DNA of 64,000 bases from Pigmentiphaga sp. NML030171 (GCF_002188635.1 NZ_NINX01000055.1:62001-126000); one strand, 5' to 3'. Numbered from the stretch's first letter, positions 8,825 through 18,452 are shown. The notes: generated by a model not told the origin, from the sequence alone. A program made the numbers and translations.

Positions 8825-10521
8825 GCCGGGCTCCCTTGCCCGGGATCCTGGTCCTGGGCACCGGTCTCGCCCGCCAGCTTCTCGGCGATCATGCGCTTGA
8901 GCGCGGGCTTGTCCAGCTTGCCCACCTTGGTCACCGGGAAGGCGTCGATCACTTCGACCCGCTCGGGGCACTTGTACTTGGCCAGGCCCTGGGCGACCAG
9001 GAAGTCCGCCAGTTCCTTGACCTGCGGCGCGGTCTGCCCGGGGCGCGGCACGATGTAGATGCAGCCCTTCTCGCCATAGACGGGATCGGGCATGGCCACC
9101 AGCCGCGCCTCGGCCACCGCCGGGTGCGCGCCCACCAGCCCTTCGACCTCCTCGCAGCCTATCTTCTCGCCGCCGCGGTTGATGTTGTCGCGCAGCCGGC
9201 CTTCGAAGGCGTAGCAGGTGACGCCGTCGACCACGTGGGCGGTCATCATGTCGCCGGTCCGATAGAAGCCGTCCGACGTATAGGCCTGGGCGTTCGCCTC
9301 GGGCGCGTTGAAGAAGCCCGGCAGCGTGGAGGGACCGCGGAAGCACAGTTCGCCCATCTGTCCGGGCGCCACCGGCTTTTCCGAATCGGGCTCCAGCAGG
9401 CGCAGTTCGTCCTGCGGGCAGCCGGAGCAGCCCTGGGTCTGGAAACGCCTGGCGGCCGGCGCGTCGGGCGGGGACCCCAGCAGCAGCCCCTCGGTGATGC
9501 CGAACAGGTTGGAACAAGGCACGCCCAGGTGCGCCTCCAGGCGATCGGCGCGGCTCATGGTGATGAACAGGCGCAAGGCCGACAGATCGTGCCTGGCCAG
9601 GTCCGGATAGGTCATGAGCTGCGGGGCGATGGGGCCGATGGAGACGGCGCGGGTGACCCGGTGTTCCTCGATCAGCTCCAGCATGCGGACGAGGTCCAGC
9701 CTGGGCATCAGCACGGCGGACACGCCCATGGCGAATACCGGGATCAGCACGTACACCTGGGCCGCGTTGTGCAGCAACGGCAGCGCCCACATGAAGCGGT
9801 CGTCTTCGCGCAGCTTGTACATGCCCGCGCAGGCCAGCGCATGGCCGAGGTATTCGGCATGAAAGCGCGGAATGATCTTGGGCATCCCCGTCGTGCCGCC
9901 CGAGAGCTGGAAACTCAGCACGTCGCCCAGTCCCGGCGGCGCCTCGGCCAGGCGCCGGCGCGCGGCCGCGAGCGGCATGCCGGCGATCAGGTCGCGCAGG
10001 GACAGCCCGCCCTCGCCCGCCGGCCCACGCGCGACGACCAGATGGCGCAGCGTATCGCTGCCTTCGGCCATCTTGCGGGCGAAGGCAGCAAGGTCGAAGC
10101 TGGGATGGAAATCGGCCTGCACGAAATAGCCGCGCGCCGCCGATTGCCGGATCAGTTGGCCGATCTCCAGTTCGCGATGCTGGGGCAGCGAGCAGACGGG
10201 CACGATGCCGGCCTTGTAGCAGGCCGCCAGCGCCAGTACGGTTTCCAGCGTGGTGCCCATCTGGAAGATGGCGCGGTCGCCGGGCGCGAGGCCCGCTTCC
10301 AGCAGCGCAGCGCCCAGCCGTTCCGATTGCTCGTCCAGTTCCTGGAAGCTCAGGCTGCCCTCGTCGGAGATGAACGCCGTCTTGCCGGGCAGGCGCCGCG
10401 CCGTGGCGCGCAGGGCGTCGCCCACCGAGGACCGCATCCACGCGCCGCTGTCCAGGTAGGATGCGGCGCGTTCGGCCGGATGGTAGATGACCCCTTCTAT
10501 CGGGTGCCGTATGTCTTGCAT
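8821..10521 (-). CDS. aryl-acid AMP/CoA ligase (DhbE/SdgA type)
   Basis: ANL-superfamily adenylating enzyme of 566 residues, closest in character to 2,3-dihydroxybenzoate- and salicylate-AMP ligases. Visible are the P-loop SGGTTGMPK at 207-215, LLHNAAQ in the aromatic-acid pocket region near 250, GITEG at 341, YRTGD at 420, the hinge GRLRDN at 441 and the catalytic-lysine region KVGKLDK near 535. The start at 10521 is backed by GGAGGAGA a few bases upstream. It probably activates the operon's aromatic acid in the cytoplasm. No siderophore or carrier-protein gene is nearby, which argues for a catabolic rather than a siderophore role. Confidence 0.88.
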   Translation of the reverse strand: MQDIRHPIEGVIYHPAERAASYLDSGAWMRSSVGDALRATARRLPGKTAFISDEGSLSFQELDEQSERLGAALLEAGLAPGDRAIFQMGTTLETVLALAACYKAGIVPVCSLPQHRELEIGQLIRQSAARGYFVQADFHPSFDLAAFARKMAEGSDTLRHLVVARGPAGEGGLSLRDLIAGMPLAAARRRLAEAPPGLGDVLSFQLSGGTTGMPKIIPRFHAEYLGHALACAGMYKLREDDRFMWALPLLHNAAQVYVLIPVFAMGVSAVLMPRLDLVRMLELIEEHRVTRAVSIGPIAPQLMTYPDLARHDLSALRLFITMSRADRLEAHLGVPCSNLFGITEGLLLGSPPDAPAARRFQTQGCSGCPQDELRLLEPDSEKPVAPGQMGELCFRGPSTLPGFFNAPEANAQAYTSDGFYRTGDMMTAHVVDGVTCYAFEGRLRDNINRGGEKIGCEEVEGLVGAHPAVAEARLVAMPDPVYGEKGCIYIVPRPGQTAPQVKELADFLVAQGLAKYKCPERVEVIDAFPVTKVGKLDKPALKRMIAEKLAGETGAQDQDPGQGSPA

Positions 10522-10543
10522 GATGGTCTCCTCCGTCCGGGCT

Positions 10544-11494
10544 TCAGGCGGCCTCTGGAATGATGCGGACCCGGTCCCGGTCCAGCGTTTCGATGCGGCC
10601 CTGCACGCCGCCGGTGAACAGGCCATACCAGATGGCGGGCTTGAGTCCCAGCGTCTTGCGGCGGAACTCGATGGGGCCGTCGCTTTCGATGCGGTCGTAG
10701 TCGCCCAGGGCCTGTACGCGGCAATCGCCGCGGCCGCGCGCATCCTCGACGATGGCGGCGAACTCGCGCACGCGGGGCACGAAGATGCGCACCGCCGGCG
10801 TGGCCTGCGCCTGGCCGGGCTGCACGTGCTCGGCCACCAGCCGGGCCTTGCGCGACCAGATTTCGGCGATGTCCGACACGCGCCGCTGTCCGGCCCGGGC
10901 CTCGTCCTCGGCTTCCAGCGCGGCCTGCAGCGTCAGGTGGCCGTCCAGGGCATCCACCTGGGTCAGCGGACGCAGCTTGCGCGTGAACTCGATGAAGTAG
11001 CCGTTCGGATCGCGCACGTAGATCGACTCGATCACTTCATGGGTGGTCTCGACCGACACCTGCAGGCCGGCATCCTCCAGCTTCTTCTTCCACGCGCGCA
11101 GCTCGTCCTGCCCCTGGACCAGCCAGGCGGTGTGGGTGGCGTCGAACACGTGGTCGTCGGGCACGGGCGCCATGACCGGACGGTCGCGCATGGCCTCGGG
11201 CGGCTCCGAGCCCAGGTAATAAAAAAAGGCGATGGTGCTGCCGTTGCCGCTGTCGAAGAAGAAATGCAGGAAGTCCGGATGCGTGGCCGGCCCCCAGCCG
11301 CGCGCCGAGATCACGTGGATCAGGGGCAGGCCCAGGATGTCCCGGTAGAACGCGACGGTCTCGCGCAGCTTCCAGGTGGGACGCGCGGTGTGATCGACGC
11401 CGCGCAGCGCCAGCCCGTGGGCGGATGGCGCCCCGGGAGCGGCTGCGGTCGTCTTGCCTGCCAGCGTGGCGCCGGCGTTCGGGCTGCTGCTCAT
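10544..11494 (-). CDS. VOC-superfamily extradiol dioxygenase-like protein
   Basis: A 316-residue protein with paired beta-alpha-beta-beta-beta modules. His35 (GVDHTARP), His121 (DATHTAW) and Glu169 (YFIEFTR) sit where type I extradiol dioxygenases hold their metal by two His and one Glu. The first ~28 residues are a low-complexity Ala/Ser extension not typical of the fold. In this operon it is the best candidate for the ring-opening step. A glyoxalase-like lyase cannot be excluded. Confidence 0.75.
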   Translation of the reverse strand: MSSSPNAGATLAGKTTAAAPGAPSAHGLALRGVDHTARPTWKLRETVAFYRDILGLPLIHVISARGWGPATHPDFLHFFFDSGNGSTIAFFYYLGSEPPEAMRDRPVMAPVPDDHVFDATHTAWLVQGQDELRAWKKKLEDAGLQVSVETTHEVIESIYVRDPNGYFIEFTRKLRPLTQVDALDGHLTLQAALEAEDEARAGQRRVSDIAEIWSRKARLVAEHVQPGQAQATPAVRIFVPRVREFAAIVEDARGRGDCRVQALGDYDRIESDGPIEFRRKTLGLKPAIWYGLFTGGVQGRIETLDRDRVRIIPEAA

Positions 11495-11522
11495 GTCGTT
11501 TCCCCTTGCCTATGGATGATGG

Positions 11523-12788
11523 TCAGTGCGCGAAACGCTCGCGCAGCCAGGCCGCCAGCTGGCGGCCGGCCTCGTAGCGGCCCGGCTCCTCGCCCTCGGT
11601 CAGCGCGCGGCCGTGGTGGTCGCCGCGCACCCGCAGATGGCGCTTGTCGGCCGTGGCCAGGGCGTCGTGGATGGCGCGCACGTCGCCCGGGAAGCAGGCC
11701 TGGTCGCCCGTGTATTCGATGACCAGGGTGGGCTGGACGATGGCGCCCGCGGCAGCGGCCAGGCTGGCGTTGGACGACAGGCCGGACCAGGTCGACAGCC
11801 AGCTCTCGGGCGTGCAGAAGCGCGCGAAGCCGACGGCGCCGTAGTTCGAGGCGTAGGGATCGCGGCCCCACAGCGAACCGGGATGCCGATCCGACGGATC
11901 CAGGCCGAGGTCCAGGCAGCGCAGGTCGGCATCGGTGCGCCAGACCGTCATCACGGGGGTATGGGCAGCCGCCCGGCGCTCGGCCTGGGAGGCATCCTCG
12001 CGGCCCTTGAGCGCCTTGCGCGCCGCCAGCCGCTGGGCGATGAACTGCCGCGCCAGCGCATCCAGCCGTTCCACGCGGGCGCGCTGGGCCTGCCGGTAGC
12101 GCGCGACGAACTCCGGCGCATAGCGCGCCTGTCCGCCGGGGCGATAGCCGTTGCCGGGATTCAGCGGATCCAGGGCGGGGTCGACCGACAGCGCGTCCCC
12201 TTCGTCCAGCACCGAGGGATCGATGCAATTCATCAGCAGCGCGCCCTGCCCGGGATGCGGTCCCACCAGCACCAGCCCCTGGACCCCGGGCATCTCCAGC
12301 CCGGCCAGGCCGGACGGCCTGCCGCCCGGGGTGCGGGCGATGCGCTCGGCGGGCGGAAGCGAGGACTGCTGGACGTAGAAGGAATACAGGCCCGCGCCGC
12401 CCGAATTGCCCAGCAGCACGATGTGCTCGAACCCCTGGCCCCGCAGGAAGGCCAGCCCGGCGGCCACGTCGTGCAGCGCGGTCTCGTGCTCCAGGCGCAG
12501 GTCGTTGCCGACCGAGCGCGCGCCCTGCGACCAGGCCGCGTAGCCGGCGCCGACGATGTCGGGGATGAGGTAGTGGCAGGCCATGAATTCGCGCGGGTGC
12601 ATCACGCACACGACGGTCCGGGGACGGGGGCCCGCCGGCAGGTAGAGCGAGCCCGTGGTGGCGGCGGCGTCATCGGTGCGCAGGACGACGTTGCGGGTGG
12701 AGGCGCCGGCCGGAAGATCGCGGGGGTTCCAGTCGGTGTTCAAGAAGCCTGCGGTGACGTGCTGGGGGGCGTTGGCGCCGGTGCTCAC
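11523..12788 (-). CDS. alpha/beta hydrolase
   Basis: A 421-residue hydrolase with the nucleophile elbow GNSGG (Ser129) in VLLGNSGGAGL. A probable acid/base region near the C-terminus holds YTGDQACFPGD and the His of RGDHHGRAL. There is no signal peptide, so it is cytoplasmic. It is the first gene of the catabolic operon, next to the divergent TetR gene. It could cleave the ring-opened product or an incoming ester; the sequence does not decide. It is longer than a typical meta-cleavage hydrolase (~280 residues) because of an insert of about 100 residues between the elbow and the C-terminal core. Confidence 0.8.
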   Translation of the reverse strand: MSTGANAPQHVTAGFLNTDWNPRDLPAGASTRNVVLRTDDAAATTGSLYLPAGPRPRTVVCVMHPREFMACHYLIPDIVGAGYAAWSQGARSVGNDLRLEHETALHDVAAGLAFLRGQGFEHIVLLGNSGGAGLYSFYVQQSSLPPAERIARTPGGRPSGLAGLEMPGVQGLVLVGPHPGQGALLMNCIDPSVLDEGDALSVDPALDPLNPGNGYRPGGQARYAPEFVARYRQAQRARVERLDALARQFIAQRLAARKALKGREDASQAERRAAAHTPVMTVWRTDADLRCLDLGLDPSDRHPGSLWGRDPYASNYGAVGFARFCTPESWLSTWSGLSSNASLAAAAGAIVQPTLVIEYTGDQACFPGDVRAIHDALATADKRHLRVRGDHHGRALTEGEEPGRYEAGRQLAAWLRERFAH

Positions 12789-12846
12789 GATGGGTCTCCT
12801 GATGACGCGGACGGCTGATGCAACCGTCTTTTGTCACATTCGACTA

Positions 12847-12900
12847 TTTTTTGACTTAATTGTCAATACACGTTGAAATTCAGACAGAAGTGTCAAAAAA
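12847..12900. promoter_or_regulatory. palindromic operator region between hydrolase operon and TetR gene
   Basis: This AT-rich stretch in a GC-rich neighbourhood holds TTGACTTAATTGTCAA (12851-12866), an inverted repeat with arms TTGAC/GTCAA. A wider inverted pair, TTTTTTGAC at 12847 and GTCAAAAAA at 12892, flanks it. On the plus strand TTGACT plus 17 bases gives TGAAAT, a fair -10 for the regulator. On the minus strand TTGACA (12867-12862) could be the -35 of the operon. TetR repressors commonly bind such sites between divergent genes; that this one does is inference. Confidence 0.55.
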
Positions 12901-13007
12901 ACTCGCCGACGCGCCCATTTTCCCTGGGAAGACGGGGTTTCGACATGCCATAATCGGCTCCTGGGCCGGCACCCGTTCCTGCCCCATATCCTGGAAAGTC
13001 CCTATCC

Positions 13008-13733
13008 GTGAACGAGCTTCCCACCAAGGCAACGATGAAAGGGGAAGTCCTGCGCGGCGCCATCCTGGACGCCGCGGCCAAGCTCTTCATCGAACGCGGC
13101 ACGGGCGGCACCAGCATGCAGGACATCGCCGAATCGCTGGGCCTGAGCCGTACCGCCGTCTACTACTATTTCAAGAACAAGGACGCGATCCTGCGGGCGC
13201 TGACCGAGGAAATCCTGACCTCGGCCCGGGAACTGGCCAACGCCGCCGTCTCCCGCCAGGACCGCGATCCGGCCGAGGCGCTGCGGGAACTGGTCACCGA
13301 CTACGCCAATCTCATCCTGTCGCGCCCGGCCGAGTTCCGCGTGGCCGACCGCAACGAGTCGGACCTCACGCAGCGCCAGCGCGCCTCGATGCATACGGCG
13401 CGCCGCAGCGTGCTGGCGGACTTCAGCGGCATCATCGAGCGCGGCATCCAGCTCGGCCATTTCCGCATGGCCGATCCGCATGTCGCGGCCTTCGGGCTGA
13501 TCGGCATGTGCAACTGGACCGCATGGTGGTTCAAGCCCAGCGGGCGCCTGGGCCAGCAGGAAGTGGCCGAGGCCATCGCCGACATGGCCATCCATGCCCT
13601 GCGCCGCGACGAATCGCGCCGGGCGCGGGTGCCCGACGTCAAGGAGTCCCTGCGGCTGCTGCGCGAGGACCTGGCTTACCTGGAGAAGCTGGTGGTGCCC
13701 GAGGATGACGCCTCGGCCGGCCAGCGCAAATAA
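13008..13733 (+). CDS. TetR/AcrR-family transcriptional regulator
   Basis: A 241-residue regulator. The N-terminal helix-turn-helix contains TSMQDIAESLGLSRTAVYYY followed by FKNKD, the classic TetR recognition helix and end. The C-terminal ligand domain is longer than the usual ~200 residues and ends in a charged tail. The start is GTG with GGAAAG about ten bases upstream; ATG 13035 is an alternative. It faces the seven-gene catabolic operon and probably represses it until an aromatic acid or CoA-ester inducer is present. Its last 58 bases overlap the end of glpD on the other strand. Confidence 0.9.
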   Translation: MNELPTKATMKGEVLRGAILDAAAKLFIERGTGGTSMQDIAESLGLSRTAVYYYFKNKDAILRALTEEILTSARELANAAVSRQDRDPAEALRELVTDYANLILSRPAEFRVADRNESDLTQRQRASMHTARRSVLADFSGIIERGIQLGHFRMADPHVAAFGLIGMCNWTAWWFKPSGRLGQQEVAEAIADMAIHALRRDESRRARVPDVKESLRLLREDLAYLEKLVVPEDDASAGQRK

Positions 13734-15283
13734 CTGTCCGCCAGTTCGCGGAACACCCCGGCGCCCGCGTCGACGCCAGTCTCCTCGGCCAGCAGCCTTC
13801 CGACCTCGCCCGCCAGCTCCCGTGCCAGGCGGGCGTCCAGGAACAGCAGGCGCGAGCGGCGCGCCAGCACGTCCTCGACCGTGCGCGCGTATTCGTGGCG
13901 CGCGGCAAAGCGCACCATGGCCTCGGTCAATCCGCCGCCCAGTTCGCGGTCCGCGCCCGGCAGGGCAAGCAGCGCGTCCCGCTCGCTGCCATACCCCCAC
14001 AGGCCCGGGGCATCGCCGATGCTGTGCCTGGCCGGCTCGGCTCCCACCAGGGCATGGTCCGCCGTCACGCAGGGACCGGCGGATGCGAGCAACCCGGCAT
14101 CCAGGCAGGCGTCCAGCGTGTCCCGGGCCATGGCGCGGTACGTGGTCCACTTGCCGCCGGCCACGGTGACCAGCCCGTCGTCCTCGATCCGGACCACGTG
14201 CTCGCGGCTGACATCCTTGGTGCTGGCGTGCCCCGCCGGGCGGACCAGCGGACGCAGGCCCGCCCAGGCGCTGGAGACATCCCCGGCGCCCGGCGCGCGC
14301 GCCAGGTAGCGGCCGGCCTCGCCCAGCAGGAAGTCCACTTCTTCGGCCAGCGGGCGCGGCTCCAGCTCCAGGCCGGGCCGGGGGGTGTCGGTGGTGCCGA
14401 TCACGGTCCTGCCCATCCAGGGCAGCGCGAACAGCACCCGGCCGTCGCGCGTGCGCGGCACCAGCAGCGCCCGGTCCCCGGGCAGGAAGTCGCGCGACAC
14501 GACCACGTGCGCACCCTGGCTGAACACGATGGTGTCCTCGACCGCCTCCGCGCGGGCGTCCAGGCGCCGCACCGCGTCGACCCAGATGCCCGCGGCGTTC
14601 ACCACGCAGGCGGCGCGCAGGACGTACGAGCGGCCGGTTTCGCGGTCCTCGCACCGCACGCCGGCCACCCTGCCCTGTTCACGGACCAGGCCGACGGCGG
14701 CGCAATGGTTGACCAGCAGCGCTCCCTCGCGCGCCGCGGTGCGCGCCAGTGCGATGGCCAGCCGGGCATCGTCGAACTGGCCGTCCCAATATTCGATGCC
14801 GCCGCGCAGCCCCTGCGTCCGCAGCCCGGGCTGGCGGGCCGTGATGGCCCGCGCGTCCAGCCAGCGCGTGCGCCCCAGGCCGGCCTTGCCGGCCAGCACG
14901 TCGTACAGGACCAGGCCCGTTCCGTAGTACGGTTTTTCCCAGAACCGGTAGGCGGGCACGACGAAGGGCAGCGGCTGCGCCAGGTGCGGCGCGTTGCGCA
15001 ACAGGATCTGCCGTTCTCGCAAAGCCTCGCGCACCAGCGGAAAATTGCGTTGCTCCAGGTAGCGCACGCCGCCGTGCACGAGCTTGGTCGCGCGCGAGGA
15101 GGTGCCCTTGGCGAAGTCATGGGCCTCGACCAGCACCACGCGCAGGCCTCGCGTGGCCGCATCCAGCGCCACGCCCAGGCCGGTGGCGCCGCCGCCTATC
15201 ACCGCCACGTCGTAATCCCGGGGCTCGGCCAGCCGGGCCAGCAACCCGGCCCGGTCGGTACGCAGCGGCGCCTGCGTGGACAC
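13676..15283 (-). CDS. glpD: aerobic glycerol-3-phosphate dehydrogenase
   Basis: Membrane-associated FAD enzyme (535 residues) that oxidises glycerol-3-phosphate to dihydroxyacetone phosphate and passes electrons to ubiquinone. The FAD motif VIGGGATGLG is at 28-37, followed by KGTSSRATKLVHGG, the GlpD signature; VAGGKWTTYR is near the C-terminal third. I chose the GTG at 15283 (MSTQAPLRTDRAGLL), two bases after the glpK stop, because no ATG gives a complete FAD domain. It is co-transcribed with glpK. The 3' end runs 58 bases into the convergent tetR gene. Confidence 0.93.
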   Translation of the reverse strand: MSTQAPLRTDRAGLLARLAEPRDYDVAVIGGGATGLGVALDAATRGLRVVLVEAHDFAKGTSSRATKLVHGGVRYLEQRNFPLVREALRERQILLRNAPHLAQPLPFVVPAYRFWEKPYYGTGLVLYDVLAGKAGLGRTRWLDARAITARQPGLRTQGLRGGIEYWDGQFDDARLAIALARTAAREGALLVNHCAAVGLVREQGRVAGVRCEDRETGRSYVLRAACVVNAAGIWVDAVRRLDARAEAVEDTIVFSQGAHVVVSRDFLPGDRALLVPRTRDGRVLFALPWMGRTVIGTTDTPRPGLELEPRPLAEEVDFLLGEAGRYLARAPGAGDVSSAWAGLRPLVRPAGHASTKDVSREHVVRIEDDGLVTVAGGKWTTYRAMARDTLDACLDAGLLASAGPCVTADHALVGAEPARHSIGDAPGLWGYGSERDALLALPGADRELGGGLTEAMVRFAARHEYARTVEDVLARRSRLLFLDARLARELAGEVGRLLAEETGVDAGAGVFRELADSYLRWPAEASSSGTTSFSR

Positions 15284-15285
15284 GG

Positions 15286-16815
15286 TCAAGTCCGGGCCCA
15301 CGCGCGGGAGCGCGCGACCGCCTCGCGCCAGCGCTCGACCTTGGCACGGCGGGCGGTCTCGGACATCGACGGCTCGAAGCGCCGGTCCAGCGCCCATTGC
15401 GAGGCGATCTCGGCCCCGTCGGCCCAGAACCCCGTGGCCAGGCCCGCCAGGTGGGCCGCGCCCAGCGCCGTCGTCTCGGTAACCTGGGGCCGCACCACCG
15501 GTACGCCCAGGAAATCGGCCTGCATCTGCATCAGCAGGTCGTTGCCGCAGGCGCCGCCGTCCACCCTCAATTCCCGGATGGCCAGGCTGGAATCGCCCAT
15601 CATCGCGGTCAGCGCATCGGTGGCCTGCAACGCGATCGACTCCAGCGCCGCGCGGGCGATGTGGGCGCGGGTCGTGCCGCGCGTCAGGCCGATCAGCGTG
15701 CCGCGCGCATAGGCGTCCCAGTCGGGCGCACCCAGTCCGGTGAAGGCCGGTACCAGGTAGACGTCGCCCGCGTCGGCCACGCTGGCGGCCAGCGGCTCGA
15801 CCTCGGGGGCGCTGGCGATCATCTTCAAGCCGTCGCGCAGCCACTGGATGGTGGCGCCCGCCATGAACACCGACGCCTCCAGGCAATAGGCGGTGCGCGT
15901 GGCCGGATCGGCGGCGGCCGGCCCCTGCCAGCCGACCGTGGCCACCAGCTTGTTCTGGCTGGGCATGGGCACGTTGCCGGTGTTCATCAGCATGAAGCAG
16001 CCGGTGCCATAGGTGTTCTTGACCATGCCGGGCTCGAAGCAGGCCTGCCCGAACGTGGCCGCCTGCTGGTCGCCCGCCACGCCCGCGATCGGCACCGCCG
16101 CGCCGAACAGATCGGGCTCGGTCTCGCCCAGTACCGCGCACGACGGCACCACGGCGGGCAGCACGCTGGCCGGGATGTCGAACAGGTCCAGCAATTCCTC
16201 GTCCCAGGCCATGCGATGGATGTCGAACAGCAGCGTGCGCGAGGCATTGCTGGCGTCGGTGGCGTGCACGCGGCCGTTGGTCAGCTTCCAGATCAGCCAG
16301 GCGTCGACGGTGCCGAAAGCCAGTTCGCCGTTGCGCGCACGCTGCCTGGCGCCCGGCACGTGGTCCAGCAGCCATTGCAGCTTGGAGGCGGAAAAATAGG
16401 CGTCCAGCACCAGCCCGGTCTTGCGCTGGATCAGCGCCTCATGCCCTTCCCGGCGCAATTGGTCGCAGCGATCGGCCGTGCGCCGATCCTGCCAGACGAT
16501 GGCATGCGCCACCGGTTTGCCGGTGATGCGGTCCCACAGCACCGTGGTCTCGCGCTGATTCGTGATGCCGATCGCGATGGCGGGCGCACGCGAATAACCG
16601 TTGCCCACGAGCGAGGTGGGAGCCCGCGCCAGGCAGGCACGAGCCACGGCCAGTTGCGATTGCCAGATGTCCTCGGGGTCGTGCTCGACCCAGCCCGGAC
16701 GGGGGAATAACTGGGGGAATTCCTTCTGGGCGACGGCGACGATCTGCCCGGCGTGGTCGATCAGCAGGGCGCGCGAACTGGTCGTGCCCTGGTCCAGCGA
16801 AAGGATGTAGCGCAT
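15286..16815 (-). CDS. glpK: glycerol kinase
   Basis: FGGY-family kinase (509 residues, normal length) that phosphorylates glycerol. The N-terminal [12 protein letters not shown] is the phosphate-1 loop; [10 protein letters not shown] and [14 protein letters not shown] are further family signatures. It starts at ATG 16815 ([10 protein letters not shown]). No purine-rich ribosome site is obvious upstream, since the minus strand is pyrimidine-rich there. It pairs with glpD two bases downstream, giving the two-step route from glycerol to DHAP; no glpF or glpR is in the window. Confidence 0.96.
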   Translation of the reverse strand: MRYILSLDQGTTSSRALLIDHAGQIVAVAQKEFPQLFPRPGWVEHDPEDIWQSQLAVARACLARAPTSLVGNGYSRAPAIAIGITNQRETTVLWDRITGKPVAHAIVWQDRRTADRCDQLRREGHEALIQRKTGLVLDAYFSASKLQWLLDHVPGARQRARNGELAFGTVDAWLIWKLTNGRVHATDASNASRTLLFDIHRMAWDEELLDLFDIPASVLPAVVPSCAVLGETEPDLFGAAVPIAGVAGDQQAATFGQACFEPGMVKNTYGTGCFMLMNTGNVPMPSQNKLVATVGWQGPAAADPATRTAYCLEASVFMAGATIQWLRDGLKMIASAPEVEPLAASVADAGDVYLVPAFTGLGAPDWDAYARGTLIGLTRGTTRAHIARAALESIALQATDALTAMMGDSSLAIRELRVDGGACGNDLLMQMQADFLGVPVVRPQVTETTALGAAHLAGLATGFWADGAEIASQWALDRRFEPSMSETARRAKVERWREAVARSRAWART

Positions 16816-16945
16816 ACGGAGGAGACCTAGTGAAACCTGCGTTGCGTGGAGGCGTCGGCCAAGACGCAGGCAGATGGTAGCGCGAGCGACGCCCGCGCGC
16901 ATCTGGCCCGACCGTACCCCTCCCGCCCCGGCCCGCCCGGCGCCG

Positions 16946-18397
16946 CTACGCCGCCGGCGCGGAATCGCCCGCCCGTGCCGTGGCGGGCGGACGCAGCAGC
17001 ATCGCGCACAGGACCGCGGCCACCGCGCCGCATGCGGCGCCCAGGGCGAAGGCCAGCTGGTAGCCGCCATTCAGCGCGGCCGCCTCGGCGGCGCCCCGCT
17101 CCAGCAGGAAACTCGTGCGCGCCGCCGCCAGGCTGGCCAGCACGGCCAGGCCCAGCGCGCCTCCCATCATGAACGAGGTATTCACCACCCCCGAGGCCAG
17201 TCCGGCATCGCGGGGGTCCACGTCGTTCATGGCCGCCAGCAGCATGGGGTTGAACGCGATGCCCGCGCCCAGGCCAAGCAGCGACATGGCGGGCAGCACA
17301 TCGATCAGGAAATCGCCCTGGATCGGCGCGCGCGCGAACAGCGCCAGCCCCACCGACGCCAGCGCCAGCCCGCAGGCCAGCGGCGCGCGGATGCCGAAGC
17401 GCATCACCAGCCGCGCCGACAGGCCGAGCGAGAACACCGCCATGATGATGTTGGCCGGCAGGAAAGCAAGGCCCACCTGCATGGGGCTGTAGCCCAGCAC
17501 CACTTGCAGGTACAGCGCGGAAATGAAGAAGGCGGCGAACATGGCGGCGGCCCACAGCACGCCCGCCGCGTTGGCCGTGGCCACGTTGCGCAGCCGGAAC
17601 AGCGCCAGGGGCATCAGCGGCGCGCGCACCCGGGACTCGATGGCCAGGAAAGCCGCCAGCAGGACGGCGGCGGCGCCCAGCAAGCCCAATGTATGGAAAG
17701 AGGTCCAGCCGCGTTCGTTGCCATTGACCACCGCATACACGGCCAGCATCAGCGAGGCGGTGATGGCCGCCGCGCCGGCCATGTCCAGCCGCTCGCCGGG
17801 CTGGCCGCCCTTCGCCGGCAGCAGCGCCATGCACAGGCCGTAGACGGCGGCGCCTATGGGCAGGTTGACCAGGAAGATCCAATGCCAGCTGAGCACGCTG
17901 GTCAGGAAGCCTCCCAGCAGCACGCCTATGCTGCCGCCCCCCGCGCACACGAAGCCGTAGACGCCCATGGCCTTGGCGCGGTCCTCCTGCTCGGGGAACA
18001 GCATCATGATCAGGGACAGCGACACCGCGGAAACCACCGCCCCGCCCAGGCCTTGCACCGCGCGCGCCGCCACCAGCACGGCCTGGGACTGGGCCAGCCC
18101 GCAGGCCAGCGACGCCAGGGTGAACAGCGCGATGCCGGCGACGAACAGCCGCCGGTGCCCGTACAGGTCGCCCAGCCGCCCGCCCAGCAGCAGGAAGCCG
18201 CCGAAAGTCAGCATGTAGGCGTTCACCACCCAGACCAGCGCGGTCTCGGAGAACTTCAGGTCATCGCGGATGGAAGGCAGCGCCACGTTGACGATCGTCG
18301 TGTCGAGCACGATCATCAGCACGCCCAGGCACAGCACCATCAGGGCCAGCCAGCGTTTGCGGCGGTCTAGGTCGGCAGTCACGGATGAGCTCCTCAT
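16946..18397 (-). CDS. DHA2-family (EmrB/QacA) MFS multidrug efflux transporter
   Basis: A 483-residue inner-membrane proton antiporter with about 14 hydrophobic helices. Motif C-like and DHA2 signatures are visible: [13 protein letters not shown] in helix 1, [14 protein letters not shown] after helix 2 and [13 protein letters not shown]. It lacks an adjacent membrane-fusion partner, so it probably exports to the periplasm alone. Start chosen at ATG 18397; ATG 18412 would add five residues. A perfect 17-base palindrome lies 39 bases upstream and is a likely repressor site, but no repressor gene is next to it. Confidence 0.9.
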   Translation of the reverse strand: MRSSSVTADLDRRKRWLALMVLCLGVLMIVLDTTIVNVALPSIRDDLKFSETALVWVVNAYMLTFGGFLLLGGRLGDLYGHRRLFVAGIALFTLASLACGLAQSQAVLVAARAVQGLGGAVVSAVSLSLIMMLFPEQEDRAKAMGVYGFVCAGGGSIGVLLGGFLTSVLSWHWIFLVNLPIGAAVYGLCMALLPAKGGQPGERLDMAGAAAITASLMLAVYAVVNGNERGWTSFHTLGLLGAAAVLLAAFLAIESRVRAPLMPLALFRLRNVATANAAGVLWAAAMFAAFFISALYLQVVLGYSPMQVGLAFLPANIIMAVFSLGLSARLVMRFGIRAPLACGLALASVGLALFARAPIQGDFLIDVLPAMSLLGLGAGIAFNPMLLAAMNDVDPRDAGLASGVVNTSFMMGGALGLAVLASLAAARTSFLLERGAAEAAALNGGYQLAFALGAACGAVAAVLCAMLLRPPATARAGDSAPAA

Positions 18398-18435
18398 GCC
18401 GGCACGCGGCATGGTGGATGGGTGGGGACGACAAA

Positions 18436-18452
18436 TGTGTACAGCGTACACA
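18436..18452. promoter_or_regulatory. 17-bp palindromic operator upstream of DHA2 transporter gene
   Basis: TGTGTACAGCGTACACA is a perfect inverted repeat (seven-base arms, three-base centre) in the promoter region of the minus-strand transporter gene. It has the size and shape of a TetR- or GntR-dimer site. No regulator gene is adjacent, so the regulator would act from elsewhere. Confidence 0.6.

Noticed and set aside
8821-10521. Siderophore biosynthesis start module (EntE/DhbE)
   Set aside because: No isochorismatase, isochorismate synthase or NRPS genes are nearby; the thioesterase, hydroxylase and isomerase neighbours fit catabolism better.
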